Shown here piece after piece: positions 8,683-18,067 of a stretch of DNA of 64,000 bases (positions within the stretch are counted from its first letter, which is position 1; every line of letters begins with the position of its first letter). The stretch lies in the NCBI GenBank assembly GCA_046593355.1, contig JBKJNY010000045.1, positions 14,645-78,644 on the forward strand. Reading direction: 5' to 3'. The DNA is from SXOA01 sp046593355. GTDB taxonomy: Bacteria; Planctomycetota; Planctomycetia; Pirellulales; Pirellulaceae. The notes below the pieces were generated by a model. The model was not told where the DNA came from. It was given only the letters and a program-made list of their open reading frames with translations, and ran no database searches. Both the position numbers and the translations under genes were made by a program.

Positions 8683-9480
8683 ATGACTCCAAGCGAACTT
8701 TATCAGGCCGGCAAGCTGAACGAAGCCGTTGCCGCGGCACTGGAGGGGGTTAAGAGCCACCCCACGGACACGTCCCGCCGCGGGCTGCTGGCCGAGTTGC
8801 TCTGCTTCGCCGGTGAGTTGGAACGGGCCGACAAGCAACTGGAGACCATCGGCCATCAAGAGCCGAAGTCGATCGTCGGGCTGAGCATGCTGCGGCAGTT
8901 GGTCCGGGCGGAGACCGCGCGGCAACAATTCTTCAGCGAAGGGCGGTTGCCGGAGTTTCTGAAGGAGGCTTCACCTGTTCTTCGCTTGCACCTGGATGCT
9001 TCCATCGCGCTGCGTGAGGGAGCCACGGCGGAAGCTGCGGAGCTGATCGCCAAGGCGGATGCTGCCCGTGCTCCTGTCGCCGGCACATGCGACGGCCAGC
9101 CGTTCGACGACATCCGAGATCTCGACGACCTGACGGCTTCGTTTTTCGAAGTGCTGACCAGCACCGGGAAGTATTACTGGATTCCCACCGATCAAGTAGA
9201 GATTATCGAGTTCCACGCAGCCCAGCGGCCGCAAGACCTGCTCTGGCGGCGGGCTCACATGATCGTCAACGATGGCCCCGACGGCGAGGTGTACCTGCCG
9301 ACGCTCTATGCCAAGACGCATGCCAGCGGCGACGACCAATTGCGATTGGGGCGCGGCACGTCCTGGAGCGGCGGGGAAGGTTCGCCGGTCCTCGGCGTCG
9401 GACAGCGGACATTCCTGATTGGCGAAGAGGACAGGCCAATCATGCAGCTCAAGGTTCTCGAGTTCCGCCAGCCGGATTAG
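8683..9480 (+). CDS. tagJ: T6SS accessory protein TagJ/ImpE (SciE type)
   Basis: A 265-residue ImpE-family protein. The N-terminal half has TPR-like helices (LYQAGKLNEAVAAALEGVKS; GLLAELLCFAGELERADKQL). The C-terminal half has the family segment DDLTASFFEVLTSTGKYYWI at about 150 and PLLWRRAHM-like LLWRRAHMIVNDGPDGEVYL at about 187. TagJ binds TssB/ClpV and modulates sheath recycling in systems that carry it. ATG 8683 is used because it begins the conserved MTPSELYQAGKL region, 29 bp after the upstream stop. Confidence 0.88.
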   Translation: MTPSELYQAGKLNEAVAAALEGVKSHPTDTSRRGLLAELLCFAGELERADKQLETIGHQEPKSIVGLSMLRQLVRAETARQQFFSEGRLPEFLKEASPVLRLHLDASIALREGATAEAAELIAKADAARAPVAGTCDGQPFDDIRDLDDLTASFFEVLTSTGKYYWIPTDQVEIIEFHAAQRPQDLLWRRAHMIVNDGPDGEVYLPTLYAKTHASGDDQLRLGRGTSWSGGEGSPVLGVGQRTFLIGEEDRPIMQLKVLEFRQPD

Positions 9481-9485
9481 TGCTC

Positions 9486-9980
9486 ATGGCCAAAGTACGC
9501 GAAGACCAGCCGCTCGTCCCGTCGGTCCTGGACCGGCTGCTGGACGATGAGCCGGCCAACCGCCGGGAAGCGCCGAAGTCGCGGCATCAGGTGCTGCGCG
9601 AGCTGAAGCAGAGCGTGCAGCGCGACCTGCAGAACCTGCTCAACACCCGGTGGCGGTGCGAGTCATGGCCGCTCGATCTGGATGAGCTCGACGTGTCGCT
9701 GGTCAGCTACGGAATTCCGGACTTCACCGGCGTGCAGATGAGCGCCGGCAGCGAACGGGAGCGGCTGCGGTCGATCGTCGAGGAGTCGATCCGCAAATTC
9801 GAGCCGCGGTTCAAGTCGGTGAAGATCACTCTGGTCGACAACAAGGATGATGTGGACCGGACGCTTCGGTTTCGGATCGACGCGATGCTTTATGCCGAAC
9901 CTGCGCCCGAACCGGTCGTCTTTGACTCGCAACTGGAGCCTGCCACCGGAGCCTTTGCCGTCAAAGCGCCCAGCCAGTAA
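9486..9980 (+). CDS. tssE: T6SS baseplate protein TssE (gp25-like)
   Basis: A 164-residue gp25-like protein. The core is SVQRDLQNLLNTRW at about 42-56, LDVSLVSYGIPDF at about 65-78 and SIRKFEPRFKSVKITLV at about 102-118. These match the TssE signature in which LLNTR precedes a short loop and a YG(I/L)PD element. TssE joins TssF/TssG in the baseplate wedge. The ATG lies five bases after the tagJ stop; the gene continues the tssB-to-tssH operon. Confidence 0.93.
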   Translation: MAKVREDQPLVPSVLDRLLDDEPANRREAPKSRHQVLRELKQSVQRDLQNLLNTRWRCESWPLDLDELDVSLVSYGIPDFTGVQMSAGSERERLRSIVEESIRKFEPRFKSVKITLVDNKDDVDRTLRFRIDAMLYAEPAPEPVVFDSQLEPATGAFAVKAPSQ

Positions 9981-9990
9981 GAGACCGTTC

Positions 9991-11829
9991 ATGTCCGACG
10001 AATTACTCCCCTATTATCAGCGCGAATTGGCGTTCATTCGCAAACTGGGGGGAGAGTTTGCGCAGGCCCATCCCAAGATCGCGGGACGCCTGCGGATGGG
10101 TGCGGACGTGGCGGAGGATCCGCATGTGGCCCGGCTCATCGAGTCGTTCGCTTATCTGAACGCCCGCACGCGGCACAAGTTGGAGGACGACTTTCCGGAG
10201 ATCACCGAGGCGATGCTGGGGGTGCTCTATCCGCACTATCTCGCCCCTATCCCGTCGGCCGCCATCGTGCGGTTCTCGCTGGACTCGTCGCAGAGCGAAC
10301 TGACGGCGGGGCACGCCATCGAAGCCGCCTCGACGCTCGAAACGGAGCCGATCGACGGCCAGCCCTGCCGGTTCCGCACCTCATATCCCGTCACGATTTG
10401 GCCGGTCGAGCTCAAAGCGGCGACTTGCAAAGGGCATCCTTTTGCAGCGCCGCCGACCCGCTTTGCCGCCGATGCCGTCGCCGCGGTGCGGCTGCAACTG
10501 GAGACCTTCTCTCCCAAGCTGACGTTCGCTCAACTGCCCCTCGGCCGGCTGCGGTTCTTTCTGAGCGGACAATCGCAGTACGTCCACGACCTCTATGAAC
10601 TGCTGATGAACAATGCGCTGGGGGTCGTGCTTGCGGCCTCCGCCGACGATAAGAATCCGATCGTCTTGGGAAAAGACTCCCTGCAGCCGGTCGGTTTTGA
10701 GCGGGATGAAGGCCTCCTCGATTATTCGCCTCGCTCGTTCCTGGGATACCGGCTGCTGTCGGAGTACTTCGCGTTCCCCGAGAAGTTCCTGTTCTTCGAT
10801 GTCGCCGGCCTGTCGCCAAACGCGCTCGCGCGGATCGGCAACCGGCTGGAAATCTTCATCCTGCTCAATCGCCATCGTCCCGATGTCGAAAAGAACGTCA
10901 CGAAGGAGACCTTCCAACTCGGCTGCACTCCGGTCGTCAACCTGTTCCGCCAGCGGGCCGAGCCGATTGCCTTGACCCAGACACAGCACGAATACCGCGT
11001 GGTGCCGGATGCCCGCCGGCCGCTGGCTCACGAGATTTACACGGTGGACCGGGTCGTCGCGACTTCGCCGGACCATCGAGAAGTCGAGTTCCATCCCTTC
11101 TATTCCATCAAGCACAACCAGGACACGCGGCAGGAGCGAGCCTTTTGGTACGCGACGCGGCGGCCGGCCGGCTATGCGGGGGGGCAAGCCGATCATGGGA
11201 CGGAAGTCTTCCTGTCGCTGGTGGATTTGGACTTCCAGCCCGCTGCTCCGGCGGAGTGGACACTCGATGTCGAAACGACTTGCCTTAACCGGGATTTGGC
11301 CAGCCGCTTGCCGTTTGGCGGAGGCCAGCCGTACCTGCAACTCTCCGGCGGGGCGGCTCTGGCGCGAGTGGCCTGTTTGACTCCGCCGACGGCGACGCTC
11401 CGCCCCGCGCTGCGGCACGGGACGCTGTGGCGGCTGATCTCGCACTTGTCGCTGAACCACTTGTCGCTGGTCGACGGAGAAGAAGGAGCCGAGGCTCTCC
11501 GCGAAATCCTGAAGCTCTACGACTTTGCGGATTCCGCCGGGACGCGGGCCGTCATCGACGGCGTCCTCAGCGTCCGCAGCCGGCGGGTTGTGGGGCGCGT
11601 CGGCGGCGACGTGGCGGCCGGCTTTTGCCGCGGGGTGGAAGCGACGCTCCACTTCGACGAGGAGAAATTCACCGGCAGCGGCGTATTCCTGTTTGCCGCC
11701 GTGCTGGAGCGGTTCCTGGGATTGTACAGTTCCATCAACTCGTTTATTAAAACGATTGCCACGACCAACAAACGGGAAGAAGCCCTACACCGATGGCCAC
11801 CTCGAGCCGGCGACAAGCGGTTGCTTTGA
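9991..11829 (+). CDS. tssF: T6SS baseplate protein TssF (ImpG/VasA)
   Basis: A 612-residue protein starting with the family signature LLPYYQRELAFIRKLGGEFA (3-22), then KIAGRLRM and the conserved HVARLIESFAYLNARTRHKLED. Family length is about 580-620. TssF forms the wedge with TssG and TssE. The true start is ATG 9991, ten bases after tssE; codons further upstream in the same frame run through tssE. Its 3' end overlaps tssG by 37 bp, which implies tight translational coupling. Confidence 0.94.
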   Translation: MSDELLPYYQRELAFIRKLGGEFAQAHPKIAGRLRMGADVAEDPHVARLIESFAYLNARTRHKLEDDFPEITEAMLGVLYPHYLAPIPSAAIVRFSLDSSQSELTAGHAIEAASTLETEPIDGQPCRFRTSYPVTIWPVELKAATCKGHPFAAPPTRFAADAVAAVRLQLETFSPKLTFAQLPLGRLRFFLSGQSQYVHDLYELLMNNALGVVLAASADDKNPIVLGKDSLQPVGFERDEGLLDYSPRSFLGYRLLSEYFAFPEKFLFFDVAGLSPNALARIGNRLEIFILLNRHRPDVEKNVTKETFQLGCTPVVNLFRQRAEPIALTQTQHEYRVVPDARRPLAHEIYTVDRVVATSPDHREVEFHPFYSIKHNQDTRQERAFWYATRRPAGYAGGQADHGTEVFLSLVDLDFQPAAPAEWTLDVETTCLNRDLASRLPFGGGQPYLQLSGGAALARVACLTPPTATLRPALRHGTLWRLISHLSLNHLSLVDGEEGAEALREILKLYDFADSAGTRAVIDGVLSVRSRRVVGRVGGDVAAGFCRGVEATLHFDEEKFTGSGVFLFAAVLERFLGLYSSINSFIKTIATTNKREEALHRWPPRAGDKRLL

Positions 11830-12893
11830 CCGAGCAACTTAAGAGCGAGCCATTTCGCTTCGACTTCTTTCAAGCCGTCCGCGTGCTGCGGCGATTGGCC
11901 CGTGAACAGCCGGCGGAGACCGCGCCCAGGCCCGTCGGCGAAGACTACGCCCCCGCCGACGAGTTGGTCCGCTTTCGAGCTCTTCCGTCGCACACGTTTC
12001 CGCCGGGCCAAATCAGCGCCTTTCGAGCGCCGGAAGCGTCGGTGGAAAACCCCCGTCCTCAGCCGGAAATGACCGTGTCCTTCCTGGGTCTCATCGGCCC
12101 CAGCGGGGTCTTGCCGCGGCACTACACGCAGCTCGTTATTGACCGTACCCGCCACAAGGACGTCGGCCTGCGGAATTTCCTCGACCTGTTCCACCACCGG
12201 CTGATTTCCCTGTATTACCGGGCCTGGGAAAAGTATCGCTTTCCGATTGCCTATGAGCGATCTGCCTTGGAAAGGGAACCAGGGCAGGACCTGTTCACCA
12301 GTTGCCTCTACAGCCTCGTCGGCTGGGGGACCAGCGGGTTGCGAGGTCGCTTGGAAGTCGCGGACGATGCGTTCCTCTATTATGGCGGCCACTTCGCCCA
12401 TTTCCCTCGCAACGCGGTTTCGCTGGAGCGGATGGTCGCCGATTACTTCGGGCTCCCCGCCGAAATCCTGCAGTTCCAGGGACAGTGGCTGTACTTGTCG
12501 GATGAAGATCAGACCCGCATGCCCTCGCCACAGCAATGCGAAGGACAGAATAACCGCTTGGGTCACGGTGCCCTCATCGGGGACCGAGTGTGGGGCGTCG
12601 AGAATAAATTCCGCGTTCGCCTGGGTCCGCTGAGCTACAAGGAGTTTTGCGGCTTCTTGCCCGACGGCGACCAACTCGTGCTGCTGGGCCAGCTCGTCCG
12701 CGCGTACGTCGGGCCGGACTTCGATTTCGACGCCCAGCTCGTCCTTCGCAAAGCCGAAGTCCCGCGGTGCCGCCTCGCGGCCGGCAGAGAAGGGGGCTCG
12801 CGGCTGGGCTGGGACATGTGGCTGTACAATGAAGCCCCCGACCGCGACGTGGACGATGCGGTGTTTGTATCCGAGGGACTTCCGCTACGATAG
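11793..12893 (+). CDS. tssG: T6SS baseplate protein TssG (ImpH/VasB)
   Basis: A 366-residue protein with the TssG N-terminal segment EPFRFDFFQAVRVLRRLA (about 19-36) and the strongly conserved FLGLIGPSGVLPRHYTQLV (about 95-113) followed by NFLDLFHHRLISLYYRAW. The C-terminal half has the usual RVRLGPLSYKEFCGFLPDG. It completes the TssE-TssF-TssG wedge. It overlaps tssF, and the next gene clpV begins 45 bp later. Confidence 0.94.
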   Translation: MATSSRRQAVALTEQLKSEPFRFDFFQAVRVLRRLAREQPAETAPRPVGEDYAPADELVRFRALPSHTFPPGQISAFRAPEASVENPRPQPEMTVSFLGLIGPSGVLPRHYTQLVIDRTRHKDVGLRNFLDLFHHRLISLYYRAWEKYRFPIAYERSALEREPGQDLFTSCLYSLVGWGTSGLRGRLEVADDAFLYYGGHFAHFPRNAVSLERMVADYFGLPAEILQFQGQWLYLSDEDQTRMPSPQQCEGQNNRLGHGALIGDRVWGVENKFRVRLGPLSYKEFCGFLPDGDQLVLLGQLVRAYVGPDFDFDAQLVLRKAEVPRCRLAAGREGGSRLGWDMWLYNEAPDRDVDDAVFVSEGLPLR

Positions 12894-12938
12894 CGTGGTC
12901 CGCTCGGCAGGAAGAATAGACCATCAGGAGAGGTTGAA

Positions 12939-15713
12939 ATGGCTCAAGTCAATCTGAAAGAGCTCGTCGGAAAACTGAACGATACCTGCCGGCGGACGCT
13001 CGAGGCGGCTGCCGGATTGTGCCTGTCCCGCACCAATTACAACGTCGAAATCGAACACTGGCTGCTCAAGCTTCTGGAAACGCCGCGGACCGATTTTGCG
13101 GCGGTCCTGCGGCACTTCGAGATTGACCCCTCCCGCCTCACAGCCGACCTGACCAGGGTCGTCGACAAATTCAAGACCGGCAACTCGCGGCCGCCGGCCC
13201 TCAGCCCCAACGTGGTGGAGCTCGCCCGCGAAGCGTGGCTGGCGGGCTCGATTGACTTCGGCGAGCGGGCCACGCGGTCGGGGCATGTGATCTGCGCGCT
13301 GCTCAGCGACGAGTCGCTCGCCCGAGTGGCGGCCGGTGCTTCCCGGGAGTTCGAAAAAATCTCTCCCGAAGTGCTTCGCCGCGAGCTCCCCAAGATCGTG
13401 GCCGACACCGAGGAAGAAGGTCAACCCGCGGAATCCTTCGCCCCCGGTACTCAGGGCAAGCAGGCAGCCAAGCCCGGCGGACCCACCAAGACACCGTCGC
13501 TCGACCAATACACCATCGACCTCACCGCCCGCGCCCGCGCCGGCGATATCGACCCGGTCCTCGGCCGCGACCCCGAGATCCGCCAGATCATCGACATCCT
13601 CACCCGGCGGCGGCAGAACAATCCCATCCTCACGGGCGAAGCCGGCGTGGGAAAGACGGCGGTGGTCGAAGGGTTTGCCCTACGCATCGCCGCGGGTGAC
13701 GTTCCCGCACCTCTGGCGAACGTCTCCGTCCGTACGCTCGACCTGGGGCTCCTGCAAGCAGGTGCCGGGGTAAAAGGGGAGTTTGAGAATCGGCTCAAGT
13801 CGGTGATCCAGGAGGTCAAGTCGTCCCCGACGCCGGTGATCCTGTTCATTGACGAGGCCCATACCATGATTGGCGCGGGGGGTCAGGCGGGACAGAACGA
13901 CGCCGCCAACCTCCTCAAGCCGGCACTGGCCCGCGGCGAACTCCGAACCATCGCCGCGACCACCTGGGCGGAATACAAGAAGTACTTTGAGCGCGACGCC
14001 GCGCTCGCCCGCCGGTTCCAGGTCGTGAAGGTGGAAGAGCCGGTGGAGAAGACGGCGATTGAAATGATCCGCGGGCTGGTCGCGACCCTGGAGCAGCATC
14101 ACCAGGTCCGGATCATGAATGAAGCCGTCATCGACGCGGTGCGACTCTCCAGCCGGTACATCTCCGGGCGGCAATTGCCCGACAAGGCAGTCAGCTTGCT
14201 GGACACGACGTGTGCCCGCATCGGCATCAGCCAGTCGTCGCTGCCGCCACCCATCGAAGACTGCCGCCGCCGCATCGACCAGCTCGACGTGCTCATGGAC
14301 ATCCTGCGGCGCGAAGCGGCGACGGGGGGGCGGCACGACGAGCAGATGACGGAGCTGGCCGAGCAGCGTTCCGGAGTCGAGACCCAGCTCGCCGAACTCG
14401 AACAGCGCTGGACGCAAGAGAAAGAGCTCGTCGCCAAAATCCACCAGTTGCGGGAACGCCTGGAAGGAGGGCTTCCCAAGCAAAAGCCGCCGGCGGCGAA
14501 ACCCGGCGCACCGGCTGCTCCGGCCGCGGCTTCTCCAGACAAGGCTGCCGCGAAAAAGGGAGCCCCACCGCAACCGCCCACACCGACGGCTCCTCCTCCC
14601 GAACCGTTGTCGCCCGAAGAACGCCAGCGGCTGCGCGACGAATTGAAGGGAGTCGAGGTGGAATTGAAATCGCTGCAAGGCGAATCGCCGCTGGTGCATT
14701 ACTGTGTCGACGGACAAGCGGTGGCGGAGACCGTTTCCGCCTGGACGGGCATACCGCTTGGGCGCATGGTTGCCGACGAAGTCAAAACTGTGCTGAACCT
14801 CAAGGAATTGCTGGAGCAATCCATCATCGGCCAGTCGCATGCCCTGGAAGTCATCGCCCAAAGCATCCGCACCTCGCGGGCAAACCTGTCCGATCCGCGG
14901 ACCCCCATCGGCGTGTTCCTGCTCGCGGGGACCAGCGGCGTGGGGAAGACGGAGACGGCGATCACGCTGGCGAACCTGCTCTACGGCGGCGAGCAAAATA
15001 TGACGGTTATCAACATGTCCGAGTTCAAGGAGGAGCACAAAGTCTCGCTCCTCATGGGCTCGCCGCCGGGTTATGTCGGCTACGGCGAAGGAGGGGTGCT
15101 CACCGAAGCAGTCCGCCGCAAGCCCTACAGCGTGGTTCTGCTCGACGAAATGGAAAAGGCCCATCCGGGCGTCCAGGACATCTTCTACCAGGTGTTCGAC
15201 AAGGGGACGATGAAGGACGGCGAAGGACGGGACATCGATTTCAAGAACACGGTCATCCTGATGACCACCAACGCTGGCACCGATTTGATCAAGAGCCTTT
15301 GCTCCGATCCCGACACGCGGCCGGATGCGGAGGGGCTGGGTACGTCGCTCTTCCCGGAGCTCCTCAAGACGTTCAAACCCGCCTTTCTCGGCCGATTGGC
15401 GGTGGTGCCTTACTTTCCGCTGACCGATGACGTGATGAAGCGGATCATTCGGCTGAAGCTCGAAAAGGTCGCCCGCCGCATCCGCGAAAACTACAAAGCG
15501 TCCTTTAGCTATACACCGCAGCTCATCGACCGGATCGCCGAGCGATGCACGGAGGTGGACACCGGCGCACGCAACGTCGACCATATCCTGACCCGCACGC
15601 TACTGCCGCAGATGTCGGGAGAGTTTCTGTCGCGGATGGCCGAAGGTGCATCCATCAATGCCGTTGAAGTCGCCATCGGCGATGACGGCGGGTTTAAGTA
15701 CAGCATTTCCTAA
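12939..15713 (+). CDS. clpV: T6SS AAA+ ATPase TssH (ClpV)
   Basis: A 924-residue ClpB/ClpV-type double AAA+ protein that dismantles contracted sheaths. The N-domain starts VNLKELVGKLNDTCRRTLEA, as in ClpV. Walker A of AAA1 (GEAGVGKTAVVEG) is near 233 and its Walker B (ILFIDEAHTMIGAGG) near 303. AAA2 has GTSGVGKTETAI near 664 and VVLLDEMEKAHP near 735. The middle domain carries an unusual Ala/Pro/Lys-rich stretch at about 510-558 (for example KQKPPAAKPGAPAAPAAASP). A GGAGAGG sequence sits ahead of the ATG. Confidence 0.95.
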   Translation: MAQVNLKELVGKLNDTCRRTLEAAAGLCLSRTNYNVEIEHWLLKLLETPRTDFAAVLRHFEIDPSRLTADLTRVVDKFKTGNSRPPALSPNVVELAREAWLAGSIDFGERATRSGHVICALLSDESLARVAAGASREFEKISPEVLRRELPKIVADTEEEGQPAESFAPGTQGKQAAKPGGPTKTPSLDQYTIDLTARARAGDIDPVLGRDPEIRQIIDILTRRRQNNPILTGEAGVGKTAVVEGFALRIAAGDVPAPLANVSVRTLDLGLLQAGAGVKGEFENRLKSVIQEVKSSPTPVILFIDEAHTMIGAGGQAGQNDAANLLKPALARGELRTIAATTWAEYKKYFERDAALARRFQVVKVEEPVEKTAIEMIRGLVATLEQHHQVRIMNEAVIDAVRLSSRYISGRQLPDKAVSLLDTTCARIGISQSSLPPPIEDCRRRIDQLDVLMDILRREAATGGRHDEQMTELAEQRSGVETQLAELEQRWTQEKELVAKIHQLRERLEGGLPKQKPPAAKPGAPAAPAAASPDKAAAKKGAPPQPPTPTAPPPEPLSPEERQRLRDELKGVEVELKSLQGESPLVHYCVDGQAVAETVSAWTGIPLGRMVADEVKTVLNLKELLEQSIIGQSHALEVIAQSIRTSRANLSDPRTPIGVFLLAGTSGVGKTETAITLANLLYGGEQNMTVINMSEFKEEHKVSLLMGSPPGYVGYGEGGVLTEAVRRKPYSVVLLDEMEKAHPGVQDIFYQVFDKGTMKDGEGRDIDFKNTVILMTTNAGTDLIKSLCSDPDTRPDAEGLGTSLFPELLKTFKPAFLGRLAVVPYFPLTDDVMKRIIRLKLEKVARRIRENYKASFSYTPQLIDRIAERCTEVDTGARNVDHILTRTLLPQMSGEFLSRMAEGASINAVEVAIGDDGGFKYSIS

Positions 15714-15726
15714 ACGAAAGTCCGCC

Positions 15727-16209
15727 ATGCTTGTGGAACAGCCGTTAGTGCCGAGCGATGAGCCGCTATCGGCGGCGGCTGCCGAATTGATCGCCGCGGG
15801 CAGGGCCCGTTTCAAATCGGTTTACTGCTTCGATTTTGTGCCGAGCGACTACGAAGTGGTGTGGCGAGTTTTGGCGGGAGTCCCCCGGGGCCGTTTTTGC
15901 GAATGGGGAAGCGGTTGGGGAATCATCACGGGACTGGCGGAGCTGCTGGGGTTCCAGGCATGCGGCATTGAAGGCGATGCCGCACTGGCAGCCGCCTCGC
16001 GGCAATTGCTGGCGGAGTTTGGGCTTTCGAGCCCGATCCTGACAGGCGACTACCTGGTGCTTCCTAGCGGAGCCGACGTCTACTATGTCTACTGCTGGCC
16101 GGGCAAGTTCGTCGAAACGGAGGAGCATTTTGAGCGGACAGCGCCCGCCGGCAGCAGGTTGCTGATTGCCTGCGGCCAAAGCGATATCCGCTGCCGGGTC
16201 CGGGAGTGA
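15727..16209 (+). CDS. Small SAM-methyltransferase-fold protein in the T6SS locus
   Basis: A 160-residue protein with a class I methyltransferase-like motif I region (FCEWGSGWGIITGLAELLGF, about 59-78) followed by an acidic strand end GIEGDAALAAASRQLL, which could be motif II. No clear substrate motif. It sits 13 bp after clpV and 185 bp before hcp, so it probably belongs to the clpV operon. I do not know it as a standard T6SS component. It may modify a T6SS or effector protein, or be a non-catalytic fold. ATG 15727 gives a start just after the clpV stop. Confidence 0.6.
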   Translation: MLVEQPLVPSDEPLSAAAAELIAAGRARFKSVYCFDFVPSDYEVVWRVLAGVPRGRFCEWGSGWGIITGLAELLGFQACGIEGDAALAAASRQLLAEFGLSSPILTGDYLVLPSGADVYYVYCWPGKFVETEEHFERTAPAGSRLLIACGQSDIRCRVRE

Positions 16210-16394
16210 AGAATAGGCCGGAAATGCCGCTTCTATCGCCTCCCAAAATATTTTCCATAATCTACGCAACAACTTCGCCCAGCTCACGACAACGTAAGTG
16301 TCGGGACATACATGCGGCCAACAAAGTTACCAGCCGCCTGACGCCCGCGACGGACAAACAATCGTTTCGCTCACTTTTTTTCGAGGAGTCTGAC

Positions 16395-16871
16395 ATGGCC
16401 GGTTACATCAAGTTCGACGGGGTTGACGGAGAGTTTCAGGACAAGGATCACAAGAATTGGAGCGTGCTTGAATCCTTCAGCCAGTCGCTTCACAAGACCG
16501 GCGGCGGCAAGACTGGTTCGACACGCCGCGGCGGCGACGTGCAGTTCGAGGACTTGAATGTCGGCAAGGAAGTCGACAAGTCGAGCCCCAAGCTGGCCGA
16601 AGCGGTTGCCAAGGGCAAAGTCTTCTCCAAGGTCGAGATCCACGTCACCGCGTCGTACACCGATTCGGGCCGCATTACCTACTACGCCTACGAGCTCAAG
16701 AACGTGCAAGTGTCGAGCTACCAGGTGGGTGGCAACGGCGATAGCCGGCCCACGGAGCAGATGTCGCTCAATTTTGAGGAAATCAAAGTCACCTACACCG
16801 AGTGCGACAACGCCGGCAAGAAGAAGGGCAATGTCGAATACACCTGGAAGGTCGAAGCTGGCGAGAAGTAA
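16395..16871 (+). CDS. hcp: T6SS tube protein Hcp (TssD)
   Basis: A 158-residue Hcp-family protein, secreted as hexameric rings forming the inner tube. It begins with MAGYIKFDGVDGEFQDKDHK, has the central STRRGGDVQFEDLNVGKEVD and SPKLAEAVAKGKVF, and ends with the strand pattern EQMSLNFEEIKVTYTE. Start ATG 16395 follows a CGAGGAGTCTG ribosome site. The 185-bp upstream gap leaves room for its own promoter, and a strong hairpin terminator follows, so hcp is probably expressed separately at high level. Confidence 0.93.
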   Translation: MAGYIKFDGVDGEFQDKDHKNWSVLESFSQSLHKTGGGKTGSTRRGGDVQFEDLNVGKEVDKSSPKLAEAVAKGKVFSKVEIHVTASYTDSGRITYYAYELKNVQVSSYQVGGNGDSRPTEQMSLNFEEIKVTYTECDNAGKKKGNVEYTWKVEAGEK

Positions 16872-16914
16872 TCGTCGTCCGTCGCGGGAAGGTGAAAGCG
16901 GCGGGGGTTGTTAC

Positions 16915-16952
16915 GCGGGACTGGGCCCAAGCCGGCCGGTCCCGCTTTTTTT
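16915..16952 (+). terminator. Rho-independent terminator after hcp
   Basis: GCGGGAC (16915-16921) pairs with GTCCCGC (16939-16945), extended by a G-T wobble and two further pairs, then seven T residues (16946-16952). It ends hcp transcription 45 bp past the stop. Confidence 0.85.
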
Positions 16953-17007
16953 GTATCATCCATTTCCAAGCTCGCGTAGCGTGATCTTTCATAGTTCGGG
17001 GTGAAAC

Positions 17008-17967
17008 ATGGCACTCTCCTGGGTCATTTGGCGCGATAACAAACGCGTCCAGCAGGCGGAACAAAACAGCCCTTCGATGAAAGCCGGCGAAAAAGGGGAC
17101 CATGTCCACTTTTTGCAGGCGGCACTGATCTTGAACGAGATCGACGTCCCGCACCACGGCATCACGAAAGGGGTCAAGAACGACAACTACTTGCAAGAAA
17201 CCCAAGCCGCCGTCCGGGCGGCGGAAAAGAAGTTCGGCCTCTCGATCCAAGACCAAGGGATCGCCGGCAAGCAAGTGATCGGGGCGCTCGACCGCGAGTG
17301 CAACAAATTCTATCAGGCACATGCCGGGCACTTTGGCAGCGACCTGGCGGTCAAGGACGCCCCGCGGGCCCTCCAAAAGGTCCGCAGCGCACTGACCGGC
17401 CTGTTGTCCCTGCGGGCTCAAATGACCGCCGTGCCCGATAACCCTTCGCCGCTCACGCTGGTGAACGAAGCCCTCCGGGTCCACTTCCGGCTGATCGCGC
17501 CGGGGGGCACACGACGGCCCGTCGCCCGGACCGCGACGCTGGGGGACATCCAGCGGATCATCGACACGTATCAGCGCATGCAGTTCGTGTTGCGAGGGTC
17601 CACCTTCACGTTCCGCGACGGCATTCCCGTCAACGGCGTAAAGACAGCCGCGGAATCGGAAACCGGTTCCGAGCGGGTGACGTTCGGACCAAATTTCGCC
17701 GATTTCGACGGACCCATCGACAGCGCCATCGGGGACGAATCCCGAGTGGCGGTCGTGCTGCACGAGTGCATGCACTCCGTGGATTTCAGCGGGAGCTCCG
17801 GCCGCGATGAGATCCACATCTCCGAATTCGACCCTGCCTACGACTTGCAGCCCGCGGACTTGTCGATGTTCAACCCGAGCAGTTACGCCAGCTTTGCCGC
17901 GCACCTGCACGAGGGAGAGGATCCCAATCCGCGGTTCGGGCTGGGCGCGGATTCACGCGGACTGTAA
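17008..17967 (+). CDS. Candidate T6SS effector: peptidoglycan-binding-like domain plus aspzincin (M35-like) metallopeptidase
   Basis: A 319-residue protein between hcp and vgrG. Residues about 22-95 resemble a peptidoglycan-binding-like domain (MKAGEKGDHVHFLQAALIL ... LSIQDQGIAGKQVIGALD). The C-terminal part has HECMH (252-256), an HExxH zinc site within VAVVLHECMHSVDF. It is followed 19 residues on by ISEFDPAYD (271-279), matching the aspzincin GTxxDxxY pattern with Asp275 as the likely third ligand and Tyr278, then NPSSYASFAAHL. Established aspzincins are secreted endopeptidases. There is no signal peptide, as expected for cargo delivered by Hcp or VgrG. Role as effector is inference from position and domains. 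Confidence 0.65.
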   Translation: MALSWVIWRDNKRVQQAEQNSPSMKAGEKGDHVHFLQAALILNEIDVPHHGITKGVKNDNYLQETQAAVRAAEKKFGLSIQDQGIAGKQVIGALDRECNKFYQAHAGHFGSDLAVKDAPRALQKVRSALTGLLSLRAQMTAVPDNPSPLTLVNEALRVHFRLIAPGGTRRPVARTATLGDIQRIIDTYQRMQFVLRGSTFTFRDGIPVNGVKTAAESETGSERVTFGPNFADFDGPIDSAIGDESRVAVVLHECMHSVDFSGSSGRDEIHISEFDPAYDLQPADLSMFNPSSYASFAAHLHEGEDPNPRFGLGADSRGL

Positions 17968-18067
17968 CTATGACTGGGCGGTGATAGCCACGCCCGTTTT
18001 GCCTACAATGCCGCCTGGAACAAGTGATTGGCGCACCACGTCTAGCTAACCGACAACAGGAACGGTC

